A DNA stretch of 64,000 bases from Zoroaster sp. YZ-2022 (GCA_029582265.1 CM055822.1:4647057-4711056); one strand, 5' to 3'. Positions 22,826 through 34,470 are shown, counted from the first letter of the stretch. A program made the numbers and translations. Notes: generated from the sequence alone by a model not told the origin.

Positions 22826-24693
22826 CTAGGACCTGTGATGTCGCTTACGACTCGTCTGTGGAGTGTTTTGAGAAAGTTCGTCTTGACCGAGTGTCAGTGG
22901 GTTTACAATAGACATCAGTCGAGATGCCCTGGGGGATTTGTTGATGGTGACGTCTAGGAAGTTCACATTATTGGGAGAGTAGTTAGCAGTGAACTTGATG
23001 GTGGCATGGAATGAATTAATGTAGTTGATGAATTCATCTAGGCTATCTTGGCCACCACACCAGATGGAGAAGATATCGTCAATAAATCTCCACCATACTA
23101 GAGGACGGTGGTGGGCAGAAGATAGCAATCTGTCTTCAAGGTCAGACATAAACAGATTAGCGTATGATGGTGCCATCTTAGTGCCCATTGCTGTACCTTG
23201 TACCTGGAGAAAATTTCTGTCTAGGAACGTGAAATTGTTTTTGGTCAGTATATGTCGGATAAGATCTGTGAGGTGTCTCAGAGAAGGTTTGGTTTGGTTG
23301 TTGGATCTGAGAGCGTTGGCACATGCACTTATGCCTTCGCCATGGGGGATGTTAGTATATAGGGAGGAAGCATCCAGAGTGACAAGGAGGGCAGAATTGG
23401 GTATTTGATGTTTAATACCCTCTAGTTTACGGAGGAAGTCCGTAGTGTCCTGTATGAATAAAGGGATATGAGAGACCAGAGGGTTGAGGTAGCTGTCAAC
23501 GAACTCAGAGATACGTTCTGTTGGGCTACCATTACCTGACACAATGGGACGACCCGGGTTACCTGCCTTGTGTATTTTGGGCAGTAGATAGAAACGGGCC
23601 GTACGAGGATTCTGTGGGATGAGATATAGGTATCCTTGTTAATACCTTTGCAATTATGAATTTTGACGAGGGTGTCGGAAATTTCTTTTGCGAAGGAGTG
23701 GGTAGGGTCAGTATCACATTCTGTATAGTGATCAGTGTTATTAAGTTGTCTAAGGGCCTCGGCTATGTAATCATCTCTGTTCATGACCACAACAGCAGAC
23801 CCTTTGTCAGCCCGTTTGATGACAAGGTTTGTGGCTTGTCGGAGTTCACCGATGGCGTCCCGTTCAGCACGGGAAAGGTTGCTGGCACATCTAGCAGGAG
23901 GTTCCCTGTGAACCTCAGAGTTGACTGAGTTGATGTATAGTTGTCAAGGGCTGCATCCCTATTCTTAGGGGGTACCCATACACTTTTTTCTTTGAAGCGG
24001 TTGCGGCTGAGGGCCCCAGAGGGACTGTCATCTGGGGGCTCGTCGTCTGTGGAGGGCTCAGCGTGAAAGAATTCACGGAGTCGTAGTCTGCGGTTGAAGT
24101 GGGCTATGTCCTGTTGGAGTGAGAGTTGATTATGCTCCTTGGTTGTGGGGCAACTTAAAATCCCTTGAGAGCAATTTAACATGGGGATCACTGAGTGTTG
24201 GTGGGTCAGGGGTATTGTCACCAAAGGATTTAGTGGTGATCTTATGGAAACGCCTGTAGATGTATTTCTTATGGTTAGCCTGGGCATTACAGCGTTCCTT
24301 GTCCTGTTGGCGTTGTAGGGAGGAACGAAGGTGGTTAATGTTGGAGGAGAGAATGGCTTGGAAATGGTCCCATTCATGATCATTAGGGCAAGCCACTTTC
24401 AATTGAGATTCTGTACTCTCAATATCAAGTGACTGCTTGTCAATGCATTTTAGGCATTGGGCGTCGAGAAGTTCAAGTAAATGGAAGGAAGTCTTGGTTA
24501 GTGTGTCATTCCATTTCTTACTGAATGCGGGGTCTAGGTCCCCAAAGGAGGGGCTGCATTTGATTTTGAGACCCTTGGGGAGAATACGGGATAAACGATA
24601 GAAACGGTAGTTATCAAGGTGAGATAGGTAACGTATATATACATCATCCGTCTTGGTATACGATAAGACTATAATCGATGTTGAACTTGCCAA
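22826..24693 (-). pseudogene. PLE reverse transcriptase with N-terminal region, frameshifted
   Basis: The N-terminal part (24693-24130) has SYTKTDDVYIRYLSHLDNY. The RT part includes LVTLDASSLYTNIPHGEGI (motif A), VQGTAMGTKMAPSYANLFM (motif B), RFIDDIFSIW (catalytic DD) and NFLDVTI. These are diagnostic of Penelope-like RTs, which resemble telomerase. Frames change near 23780 and 24130-24380, so the gene is dead. Confidence 0.88.
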
Positions 24694-24730
24694 CCTGAAA
24701 CTTGCCTATTTCACTTTGATATACTTTCAG

Positions 24731-24814
24731 GGACTCTACCACGCTACATCGAAAGGCAGTCAGTTAACATTGTGCCAATGCTTCAAGAAGGTTCGGACCC
24801 CACAGTCATTATGG
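24731..24814 (+). CDS. sulfotransferase exon a
   Basis: Acceptor CTTTCAG before 24731, donor GTACGT at 24815. Reads TLPRYIERQSVNIVPMLQEG and then SDPTVIMG. Its last base joins in phase with the next exon to give MGDSSAST. Confidence 0.7.
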
Positions 24815-27800
24815 GTACGTATGGCCACAAATATAGTTTAAATAGTTATTTTAAAGAGTGTTGCGCAGCCAGGATGTGCGTGAAACTTTCCCAAAGTCAT
24901 GTGCACGAAAATTGCACAGATCACATAATTACACAACTTTATTGTATTGGGTTTGGGGAATTACCACTGATCTTTATGCTAACTGGATTGGATAGGAGCG
25001 CTGATTGACTGAAGCTAGTCTATCAGCCATCTCTGTCCCCTCCCCCAAGAAGCTATAGAGTTTAGCGTTATGGCTAATTTATTTCAATGATTTTAGCCAT
25101 TTGTCAGACAACTCAGATATTAAGAATGTACAGATCATTCACTTTGAATATGTCTGGTTTTTAATAGAATAATATGCACAGTAGATGGCTATGGACACTC
25201 CTGAAGTAGTTGCATGAGCTCCTCAATCAAGTTTTTCCTGTGGTAGTTATATAAGTTCGAGCATTGGTATAAATTAAGATACCAAGATAAGTGATTGTTT
25301 GGGAAGGGCTATCCAACTTTGACCGATTTATATTAAATACTAACCTTAAAGTAATTAAAAATGCTCATCCAGGATAAGCAACAACCCCATAACAACTACG
25401 ACATTGAATCATACGAGAGACAGACGGAGTTAATCTATGAAAAATGCATTGCTCACATTTAGTTCCGAATGGAAGTTTAGTACCGGTCATCGGGATGACA
25501 GGGAACATACCAATAATTACTTTTGAAATCAACTTTGGGAGTCATATTTTTGGAGTCATACTTTTTTTTCCATGTCTACCCAGCGCGTTATCTAAGCAGG
25601 CAGCAAATTGTGGTGCGCTTTCATCTTTTTCAACTTTTGCGGATCGAAATTTATGTCTGAAGCCATGTTCCTCAGGATGTCGACATCCCTGAGATCAATT
25701 ATCTCGGGAATGACAACATCCTACTTACAGAATATCGACATCCCGAGCAGTGTTGGAGCAAAGGCTTTGATCTTCAAGGCCAAGGCCAAGGCTTTGACCC
25801 TCAAGCCTTAAGGCTAAGGCCAAGGCTTAACCCTCAAGGCCAAGGCCAAGGCCAAGGCCCTCTAGTATAAAATTACTGTCACAGTAAGAATAAAACATTC
25901 ACGTACAAATATATGACTGAGTAGAAGTTCAGGTCTTCGTGGATACCATTTAAATATAACAAAAAGAATGGTTTGCTTCCATACTGATGCACATTAATCT
26001 AAACCGAGTATAACAAAAGGGGATCTAAGAACGGCTGTTTTTAACTGATGTTACCTCGTTATTATGTAACTTGGAAGTAATTTTATTTTCTGGGCCATCA
26101 TGGTTAGAAATATTAGCATTACCTAAAACAGACCAGACTATATTCACCCAGAATTTGTCAAAAATCTTGGACCAAAATCCACTGAATGGCTTCGAGATTA
26201 CTTCAGCACCTGTATCAAAGTTCAGAAAATCCCAAAAATATGGAGACATGCTAAAGTAATGGGAATTCTCAAACCGGACATCGACAAGGCCCGAAGACCC
26301 GGGTAGCTACCGTCCAATAAGCCTACTGTGCATAATCTACAAAGTGATGGAGAGACTAATATACAATCGTATCCAACCCATTGTGGATCCTCAACTCCCA
26401 CCTGAGCAGGCCGGCTTCCGTACAGGACGCTGTACAACAGACCAAGTAACACTCCTCACAGAAGACATAGAGGACAACTTCCAAAAAGTAAATTTTCTCA
26501 TGACAATGATCACCTGCAGAAGCTTTACAATGACGGTTGGCGAAGAAACCAGTAAAAAATGCTTCCTGAAAAACGGGGTCCCGCAGGGCTCAATGCTCGC
26601 ACCGATTTAATTCAACATTTACACTGCTGACCTACCAACCACTGTCTCAAAGAAATACATCTACGCAGATGACATAGCACTCCTAACCTCTGCCAAAAAC
26701 TTTAACAAGCTTGAAACAACACTTGGCACCGATATGGAATCCTTAAGCCGTTACTTCAAAAACTGGAGACTCCGACTTAACATCACCAAAACTGTTTAGC
26801 AACTAGACTTGCTAACTACAAAATCAAAGTCATTTGCAATGGCACAACCATCCCGTATGATGATTTCCCCAAGTATCTTGGTGTTACCTTGGACAGATCT
26901 CTAACATACAAAAGCCATCTCACACAGCTCGCACAGAAAGCCAACGCTCGTAACTGTCTCATTAGACGACTAGCAGGCCTTTCCTGGGGCGCAGACTACA
27001 ACGTTCTTCGAATCTCAGCAATAGCTTTAGTATACTCTGTTGCAGAGTACTGTGCACCGGTATGGGCAAGGAGCACCCACACCAGCAAGATTGACGTAGC
27101 CCTTAACGACACCATGTGCATCATCTCAGGATGTATCAGATCAACTCCCACTCAATACCTTCCAGTAGTCAGTGGAATTGCTCCTTTATAATAAATAAAA
27201 CAGTCCACAGCACAAATCAGATGATGTTCTATCTACCCCATATAACTGTATGCAAGTTAAGTATAATATCCCTGGCCCCACAAGTACAAGTATACAGAAA
27301 ATTATCATAGCTTTGTTTTGGGGGAAGCAGCAAAATGTACTGGTAACAAAATGTGATGCTCTAAAAGTGAAAATGTGTCAACGCACAAATCTAGGGTGTT
27401 TTCCCTCCTCCATGGTAAAACATGATTAAATTAGATACTGCAGACTTTGCAGACAGCTGACTCCAAGTTGTATGTTTGTAGAAAAGCAAAATTTCAAACA
27501 AATTTACCTGAAAATTCAAAATTCGATGGGCCTTGAAGAGCAAGGCCTAAAGTTGCAAGGCTTTTGCCCTCAAGCCTTAAGGCTAAGGCCAAGGCCCTAA
27601 AATCAAGCCTTAAGGCAGCCTTAAGGCCAAGGCTCAGCATCAAGGCACTACATCACTGATCCCGAGATCAATTACTCGGGAAAGACAGGATGTTGACATC
27701 AGGATGATAAATTATCTCAGGATTCTCAACAAGTCGAATGGCACTTCCAGAGCTCCGTATATAGTTTGCACGGACTATTTCACCTTAAGTATTTCGAGAT

Positions 27801-30800
27801 GTGTTGTTTGGTATTGATTCAGAGATGTGTTGTTTGGTATTGATTCAGAGATGTGTTGTTTGGTATTGATTCAGTACAGTATATACAAAAACAAAGTAAC
27901 ATTAAATCCCCACAAAAAGCACCGATAAGCACGGACAAGCGTGGACTTGTTTTTACCGCGTTCAAAGAAAACGGTGAATTCGCGAAAAAATGATTCATAA
28001 AAAAAGAAAGATTTCCCTTAAGTTTAAACAGTCAAGAGTGATCAGTTAATTAGTTTCCTGATCCCAGTGTTCGTGTGGCTGTGGTTTCAAATGACACAGT
28101 TATGCTACTTCCTATACATACTCGACATTATTGGTTACATTCTTCATGTATAATCAATGCAACTGCGAAAAATCATGTTCAAACGTGATGATTTCAACAA
28201 GCGGCTAGATCAAAGATATAGCCATGGATCCCCAAGCACGTCGAAACGCGCACGTGGGAAACCTTAACGACGACGACGAAAATTACGAACTTGATTTTGA
28301 AGGTATTGTGCCGTTGGGGTGGGGTGGGAACCCATCGTTTCTTTATTTTTTTTCTTCCCTGACCAGGAGACTCATCCGCATCGACATTCTGGGATAATAC
28401 AAAATGGAGCAGTCGCTTCCAAGATGACAACAATGATCCCCTTCACGTTGTTGCTGAAGTTATTGGCACGGTCTTACCAAAAGCCAAGATAATAGTTTCA
28501 TTTCGAAATCCCGTTGATAGGTTAGTGATGATACTCAACTCAAAATTACTTTCCTCCAACTACCAAAAATTTAAAGCAAATTTTTTTACAGTAAAACACA
28601 TTTAAAAAAATAAATTCCCGCCAATACATCAAAATACAGAACAATACTAACAGGTGGACCAGGCTGGGGGTAGTCTTGGTGCAAGACTGTTATTATGCGG
28701 ATCCCATTACACGATCCCGCGCCAGTCGTAAATCACCCACCGTAGCTGGCGCTATACAATTTTGACGATCCAGAGATCCGCGCGGGAAGCGTTTTTTTTT
28801 TTACACCGCAGCGACGGGTTTTGTACGCATTTCGCCCTTGTGTCAAGACTATGAACCCATTCAGCACGCATGCGCGCGAAGGGAATTTCGACACGCAAAA
28901 AAAACCTACCATCAACGGAGAGGGAATGGCTCCATGAGTTCCACTGCAGAGCGCCATGGTCGACTGCAGCTTGGAGTTTTCTATCGTCGCGCGCCTAGGG
29001 TTTCGTAGTCTCTCTCTCAAGACCGGAATTGGCACTTTTACTGCACAAAACCCGTCGCTGCGGTGTAAAAAAAAAATACGCGCGCGGGAAGGCAAGTTGG
29101 CGCGGCCGTGGACAGGAATGAATGGCGCCCGCAGCGGCGGTTGGTTTATCAAATCAAGCGGATCGGCGTGTGTACATGTACGTATAAAATCACGAGTAAC
29201 GTCTTGCACCAAGACTAGACTGGGGTAACAAAAGCAAAAACAATGGATTTGAGGCATTCATGACGTATTGTTCCACAGACTGAAGCGCAAGGTCTCAAGG
29301 AGAAGCAGCGCAGTATGAGGAAGATCTGACGTCACGCTCGAAACGAGACGTCAGATCTTCGGCATAAAACGTATCAAATGAAATTCCTTGAATGGTACCC
29401 CTGTCCTGTCTTTATTCTTGATAGGATAAAGAAAGGTGACCAGTCTAAATCATACTTGTCTGATATTGTGTTCCACCCCTAAGCAACTCGAGCCGTGAGA
29501 GGGCGGTATTTGTGGCAGACTACAAATAGCCACTATCTCAGAAACCAAGTCTGAGGATGCACTGCATCTTTTCGAGACATTTCCCTTTATAGTCTGCGGA
29601 ATACAACTTCATGAATGGTACTATGACGTGAACTAGGTTATTATACGACTGGCAGACTTCGTGTAGGTCTGATATAGTCTTCAAAATTTAGTATCTTCCC
29701 GCGAAATGTTTTGAGAGATTATTACATTAGACATAATTATTTCATGTTCAATTTAACGTAGGTTGTTCTCCGATTTCCATTTTTTTGGCAAGTACGACTA
29801 TGACCTCGGCCCGTCTATTTTTGACCAAGGCGTCAGGCATAAGGTCAGCGAGTTCAAGGCATGCCAGGCCAAGGGATTGGATCATACCTGTGCTTATGAA
29901 CTTCAGAATTTAAATAAAACGGTAAGAGGTACTGAATCTCACAAACTGGTAAAACGTATGTTATAATTAAGTGCATGCCTTTCTTATAATAACCTACAGA
30001 TATATACAGAAACCAGTCTGTAAATTAGTTTTATCTTATTTCGTTGTGTTCTTAGGAGAAAACATTGAAAACACTATTCTCGAAAATGACAATAGCTTCT
30101 TAGGATGTTCATGGTTCCATTGCCATCTTTCAACCAAGTAATTAAGCTTTAAGATAACGATTCATTTAGTTTGTTTTCGGGTTACAATTTACCAATGGTG
30201 ATACATTCCTTGTAAGTACGAAGGAATGCACATTACGACATTTGACATAGGATCCTAGTCTCATAGTCTCACAGTTTCCCGCCTGCGCGCCCCAACGAAC
30301 TAATCCTCCAGCAGGGGATGATCCTCCAGCAGCCTATTTAAGCAGCAGCATTTTCCAGAGTCCGGCATTCTCCTGAGGACGATCAGAGCATACTGATCGA
30401 AACGTCGAGTTGTACCCCCAGTTCTTTTCAGAACTAATTACTACTCAATTGAGATTTCACATGGTGTCACCGCAATTAGTCTTACTTGACATTTGATCTG
30501 TTGGAGCTGTTGTTATGAACATGTTAAAATTCTCATGTTCATGAGAATAGTGATCACCCAAGCTCAAAAAGGTCATGCAATGAGATTTTGACTACACCCT
30601 ATATAATGTTTTTATTTCAATATAATTCTTATTCCAGTTCTATTAGTATAAAAATTCAAAAAATATATAAATAAAACAAAACCGAGAGAACCTCATAGTG
30701 AACTTTCTCGTCGGAATGTTGTGTATGTTTACTCAACCTTGATATCACAAATTCATTCAAAACATTAAGAGTAAATGTTTAGAAATAATTTAATAAATTA

Positions 30801-32799
30801 TACCCGCCTTTAAATAATAATCTAAGGAAGGTTTGCATTAGCTCCATGAAGATGGTCAACTGTAATGAGATATAAATAGAAGTGGTTCTTAGAAGAACCA
30901 GACGTTTGATAACTCGACGTTTCGCACAGTATATCATCTTCAGGAAAATAGGGCACACTGATCGAAACGTCGAGTTTGAACCATGTACGGTTCGTCTCGC
31001 TGAAGAGGCCGTTGTCATGAGGGTACTCCCCAATGGTCCTCTACCGTACCCAGGATTGAGATTCCTTCCCTAAGCGTACCCGCCCAGCTTACGAAATCTC
31101 GAGAGAGATGGATTCCAGACCAGCCTATAGTATGCAATCTCTTTATGTGTGCAGCCACGTTGAAAGTCTTGGTTATCAGGCTACGCAAATTATGAGCTGT
31201 GCATCATATATGCCGAAGACATCTGGTTCAACTAAAACTGGAACCAGAGTATTGAAATGCACTTGCGTATAGAGTAATTTTTCACCTGGCAACAAGACAA
31301 CATTTTGTAAACATTTTCCTATCTTCATGTCTCTGGCTTCGTTCACGATTGGAGCGCAACATTATATAAGATTATGACCAAAACTCCTGCAATTTTATGT
31401 CGACAAATATGCAGAAAAGGCAGCGGCGTAGCCAGTACTTTTTCAGTGGGGGGAACAGGGGGGGGGGCATTGCTTTTCAGTGGCGGGGCCCAGGGGGTAT
31501 GGGTTTTTCCCCTTTTCTTTTTCTTTTCTGTTTTTTGGGGCACTATGAGGATTTTTCGTGGGGGACATTTAACCTGAAATTCCAATATACTCAAAGACGA
31601 ACGAACACAGCCACGGCAGTGTCTAGAAACTGGGCAAAAAAATATTATTCCGCCATTCGCAATTGCACATTTTGTAACATAAAAATGTTTCGCTTATAAT
31701 AAAATTTTGTTACCTCGAAATTTGTGTATATTAATAATTACTAAAATTTGTTTTAAAAAAATTAAATAATGTGCTTTTGATATTGTAATATGCCAATGAA
31801 AAAGTGTATTTAACCTATCAATGTGGCTGTACACGTAAACATAGTATAGTCTGGAATCTATTTCTCGTGAGATTTCGTAAGATTAGGAGAAGCTGAGTAT
31901 GTTTGGGGCAGAGATCTCAATCCTGGGTACGTCCCCTTCATCATTATTCTTAGATCAACTTATATTTTACAACTCATTTCAGGATTTACACCATGCAAAA
32001 CTTCATATCTTATAAAAAGTTATGTTCCTATATTTATTTTCCTCACAAAGAGGCTTTGTGTCGGCCTTTACTCAGTTTACCTTCGTGATTGGCTGAAAGT
32101 TTTTCCACGTGACCAGATTAAGGTTATCCGATTGGAGGACTGGAAAATAAACTGCACAGGGATACTCCCCGAACTGTTCGATTTCCTTCAATTACGTAAG
32201 TCACCCATTTTGGAAAGTCAAGGGTAAATATGGGATTGAAAACATTAAAACTGCTTTATGACGGATATGCTTTCTTTGTTGGAATCAAGATTTATATCGA
32301 ACAACCAACCATTAAAAGTTTCAGCTTAAGACGACCGGTATGTCATTACGAGAGGAGAATTGAAAATGAATAGAGCTGTTTCAGTACTAATTCTTGTGGA
32401 ATTTAGAAGAAAAAAAATACTCTATCCTAAATTCGAACTGCAAATAATTTCACCTTCATAGAAATGACAGTACCTCGGACAAAATAATGTATTTGGGGAT
32501 TTTGATATCATCATATGCTATACCAATTAAGTGTTAGGTTCAAATTCGACCTTTCAGATATGTTAATACCAGTTATCTTTACAAATAAATTGTTCATTTT
32601 ATTTTCGTATGCAGGAAAACTTGACATTGTTGCAATAGAGAAGATATGCCAACGTAATCCTTCAAATGTCAACAGGCGTTCGGTCAAGCCGATGCTCCCA
32701 GAAACTAAGCAGATCTTAAGGGATTTTTATCGGCCATTTAATTTTGAATTGGCGGAGTTACTGGGAGATGATAAATATCTGTGGAGTGACCATAACTAA
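24731..32799 (+). CDS. carbohydrate sulfotransferase 15-like gene, last five exons
   Basis: Five exons (24731-24814, 28367-28520, 29762-29921, 32051-32195, 32615-32799) have GT-AG borders and phases that fit without any frameshift, giving 241 codons plus stop TAA. The protein reads VIMGDSSASTFWDN at the first junction, LPKAKIIVSFRNPVDRLFSDF (3'-phosphate-binding region of PAPS-dependent sulfotransferases, conserved Arg and Ser), VGLYSVYLRDWLKVFPRDQ, VIRLEDW, and the C-terminus MLPETKQILRDFYRPFN...LLGDDKYLW. This order is that of CHST15 (GalNAc 4-sulfate 6-O-sulfotransferase) and relatives, Golgi enzymes that sulfate chondroitin chains. The exons with the 5'-PAPS loop and membrane anchor are not found here and should lie upstream. 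Its introns are full of transposons, but the coding sequence looks intact. Confidence 0.85.
24815..25747. other. intron sequence without recognised features
   Basis: Left part of the first visible sulfotransferase intron. Nothing recognised until the hAT-type target duplication at 25740-25747; a short inverted pair around ATCAATTATCTCGGGA lies near 25690-25710. Confidence 0.5.
25748..27658 (+). mobile_element. hAT-type non-autonomous element with AAGGCC subterminal repeats
   Basis: Perfect 8-base target duplication ATCCCGAG at 25740-25747 and 27659-27666. Left end starts CAGTGTTGGAGCAAAGGC, and the reverse complement of the right end starts CAGTGATGTAGTGCCTTG; CAGTG with a following TG at hAT termini and 8-base duplications are the superfamily hallmarks. 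Both subterminal regions (25766-25860 and 27535-27645) are packed with AAGGCC/GGCCTT hexamers, probable transposase-binding repeats. No hAT transposase is present; the interior holds a LINE fragment. It lies in a sulfotransferase intron. Confidence 0.82.
26120..27190 (+). pseudogene. Jockey/CR1-type LINE reverse transcriptase fragment inside the hAT element
   Basis: Plus-strand remnants: YRPISLLCIIYKVMERLIYN, LPPEQAGFRTGRCTTDQV, NGVPQGSMLAPI, YIYADDIAL (catalytic YADD) and a C-terminal VAEYCAPVWARSTHTSKID. The catalytic motif A region between TEDIEDNF and MTMITC is deleted, and stops occur at 26608 and near 26798. Clade is a guess from the C-terminal motifs. Confidence 0.7.
27797..27874. repeat. 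three perfect copies of a 26-base tandem repeat
   Basis: Unit AGATGTGTTGTTTGGTATTG followed by ATTCAG, three times in a row. Confidence 0.95.
28367..28520 (+). CDS. sulfotransferase exon b
   Basis: Acceptor GACCAG, donor GTTAGT. Encodes DSSASTFWDN through LPKAKIIVSFRNPVDR. Confidence 0.85.
28670..29217. mobile_element. GC-rich foldback/MITE-like element in sulfotransferase intron
   Basis: Termini TAGTCTTGGTGCAAGAC (28671-28687) and its reverse complement (29201-29217). Flanks GGCTGGGG (28662-28669) and GACTGGGG (29218-29225) could be an 8-base target duplication with one mismatch. A second internal inverted repeat of about 32 bases (28792-28824 against 29045-29077, ACACCGCAGCGACGGGTTTT) nests inside. 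Much richer in CpG than its surroundings. No coding capacity seen. Confidence 0.6.
29320..29360. repeat. near-perfect palindrome with CRE-like TGACGTCA core
   Basis: GAAGATCTGACGTCACGCTC then a short loop and the inverted sequence. About 70 bases to the right of it match, in reverse complement, the sequence left of the related palindrome at 33346-33480. Confidence 0.7.
29762..29921 (+). CDS. sulfotransferase exon c
   Basis: Acceptor ACGTAG, donor GTAAGA. Encodes LFSDFHFFGK and CQAKGLDHTCAYELQNLNKT. Confidence 0.85.
30240..30490 (+). mobile_element. PLE terminal fragment (variant family)
   Basis: Contains a hammerhead-like core at 30373-30403, a GTTCT-ttt-AGAAC hairpin, and TTTCACATGGTGTCACCGCA, which corresponds to the outer end of the other PLE termini (ACACCATGTG side). 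A related edge is at 52030-52070 in reverse orientation. Confidence 0.6.
30373..30403 (+). ncRNA. hammerhead-ribozyme-like core (variant PLE terminus)
   Basis: CTGAGGA, stem arms GATCAG/CTGATC, then GAAAC. The stem differs from the GATTAG/CTAATC version in other copies by paired changes, which supports selection for base pairing. Confidence 0.5.
30885..30990 (+). mobile_element. degenerate PLE terminus fragment
   Basis: Has GGTTCTTAGAAGAACC hairpin, ACTCGACGTTTCG and its inverse CGAAACGTCGAGT, and a broken hammerhead-like core (CACTGATCGAAACG). Lies in a sulfotransferase intron. Confidence 0.5.
31420..31610. mobile_element. possible MITE end with GGCGTAGCCAG motif
   Basis: CAGCGGCGTAGCCAG followed by G-rich and T-rich stretches is a start seen in several hAT-like non-autonomous elements. 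No matching second end was found, so weak. Confidence 0.3.
32051..32195 (+). CDS. sulfotransferase exon d
   Basis: Acceptor CACAAAG, donor GTAAGT. Encodes VGLYSVYLRDWLKVFPRDQ through LPELFDFLQL. Confidence 0.88.
32615..32799 (+). CDS. sulfotransferase last exon
   Basis: Acceptor TATGCAG. Encodes KLDIVAIEKICQRNPSN through the conserved C-terminus ending KYLWSDHN and TAA. Confidence 0.88.
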
Positions 32800-32860
32800 T
32801 TGTCATCATAATATTTCGCATATGCCATGATTTGAATTCAGCAGTTTCGGTTCACAGGAG

Positions 32861-32866
32861 AATAAA
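32861..32866 (+). terminator. polyadenylation signal of the sulfotransferase gene
   Basis: AATAAA 62 bases after the stop codon, followed by T-rich sequence. Confidence 0.65.
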
Positions 32867-33345
32867 ATTGTTAAAAATATTAAATTTTATTTCAATTTAC
32901 TTGAATTAAACGTGACTATGTTTACACTTCACAAACTGTGTGTCTATCGAATGTGTCTATCGATTTGCATTAAATTATGTTATTTGGAAAGGAAAGATAC
33001 AATATTAGTAATAACAAGATTATCAATTTCATAAATTATGATCTAAAAACGCAGTTGGTGTAAATTTTGAACACGTATAAAACATCCAGCATATTTTTGT
33101 AAAAAGTAAAAACACAACAAACATTTAAAAGGTTTTGTCATTTTCTCAAAGACCTGAACACTTATTGTGATGAAACTTTCACAGGTTATTTTTATTATAT
33201 ATTTCTTGAAAATTAGTGGGTTGGATGAGCATATGGCACCAAATATTAACGTTGTACATAGACTGGTCCCATGTCTTTATCCTATCAAGGATATAGACAG
33301 CCAACAGGCGTACCATTCAAGGGATTTCATTGGATACGTTGTGCT

Positions 33346-33480
33346 GAAGATCTGACGTCACGCTTCGATGCTCGCGGGCTAGCTACCAACCAAGGTTAAA
33401 GTTGAATCTCGGGGAAAACATGGCGGCCGCGGCCAGTATCTGGCGTAATTCACGAGCCTCAAAGCGTGACGTCAGATCTT
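33346..33480. repeat. inverted repeat with TGACGTCA cores and 95-base loop
   Basis: GAAGATCTGACGTCACGCTT at 33346-33365 and its inverse at 33462-33480. The loop includes ACATGGCGGCCGCGG. About 70 bases to its left match, in reverse complement, the flank of the palindrome at 29320-29360. TGACGTCA is the consensus CREB/ATF site. Confidence 0.65.
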
Positions 33481-34164
33481 TAGGCTATGTTGTACCTTCC
33501 CTTTATGTAAGCATAGTTTGACTTTCTTCAACTTGTCGCTAGAGGGCTAAAAATGATGACGTCATAATCATATTTTTGGAAAGTATGATCTCATAATAAA
33601 AACAATCCAAATTTTACATATTTATTATTCTTTACGATCATGAAAACGAAAAAAAATGTACGGGAGATAAGATTTGTTCATAATTATTTTATTGATTAAC
33701 ATGTCATTCCAAATTCTCCAAACCGTAACTTTCGGTTCAACCATTTAATGAAGATTATACTTAACAAAATTGTTGTATGTTAAGGAGTTGTTCACTGGGC
33801 CATATAGGCCTATGTTTTTATAAATTCAGGGCACGGGTGTTTTTTTTTCTTAAAATGTTGCTAGAGGGCACTATAAGCAGTGATGACGTCACCAATTAAT
33901 TGTTTAACCTAACTCAGTTAGGTCTGATATGTTTGACGTAACTCAGGTCGTTTTGATATAAGTTTTGAGGCTTTGCATGGTGGAATATCGATATCGTCTC
34001 GGTTTGCGGTAACACCATGTGTTTATCGCAACTAACGTGAAGCTGAGGTACAGGTTCTGAAAAGAACCGTATCGCACAACTCGTATCTCAACCTTCGTTA
34101 AGTGAGAAAGGTTCAACGGAGAACCAATTTTATAAATTCAGGGCACGGGTGTTTTTTTTCTTAA

Positions 34165-34470
34165 AATGTTGCTAGATGTTGGTACAACCGTCGTATCAGA
34201 GAGGCTATTGAGATTCATAAACATGACACTGTCCCCCAGGACATCGGCTTTTTCATCAGCAACATTTGGCATTCAATCCTACCATCCACCAACACCCACA
34301 CCCCACTGTCAACTGACACGCCTCAGCGAGCAGGCAACTCACACACAGCAGGAAACACACACAACAAGAACAATGCCACGGTGGCAACCAATCACAACAC
34401 ATCACACAACAGTAGCACCAATCGGAATACTTCCCATTCTACACATAATCCCAGCAAATACTACTTAAGG
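34165..34470 (+). pseudogene. PLE GIY-YIG endonuclease C-terminal remnant
   Basis: Translation gives VVSER in one frame and REAIEIHKHDTVPQDIGFFI then SNIWHSIL in the next, matching the REAIXI...D.G..L...W end of PLE endonucleases. Followed by a low-complexity Thr/His/Asn-rich tail. Frameshifted. Confidence 0.65.

Larger units (their letters stand above)
22100..24700 (-). mobile_element. Penelope-like element copy 1, decayed
   Basis: Minus-strand PLE with an N-terminal domain, a reverse transcriptase and a GIY-YIG endonuclease in that order. The linker between RT and GIY-YIG is replaced by unrelated sequence (about 22560-22826) holding heat shock elements. A second, shorter copy lies at 37106-38545. 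Its upstream edge is only about 40 bases from the splice acceptor of the sulfotransferase exon at 24731. Confidence 0.85.

Noticed and set aside
28224..28302. Alternative sulfotransferase exon starting MDPQARRNAH
   Set aside because: It could splice in phase to 28367, but an in-frame stop lies just upstream and the acceptor context is poor; the exon at 24731-24814 joins in the same phase and gives the family-like VIMGDSSAST.
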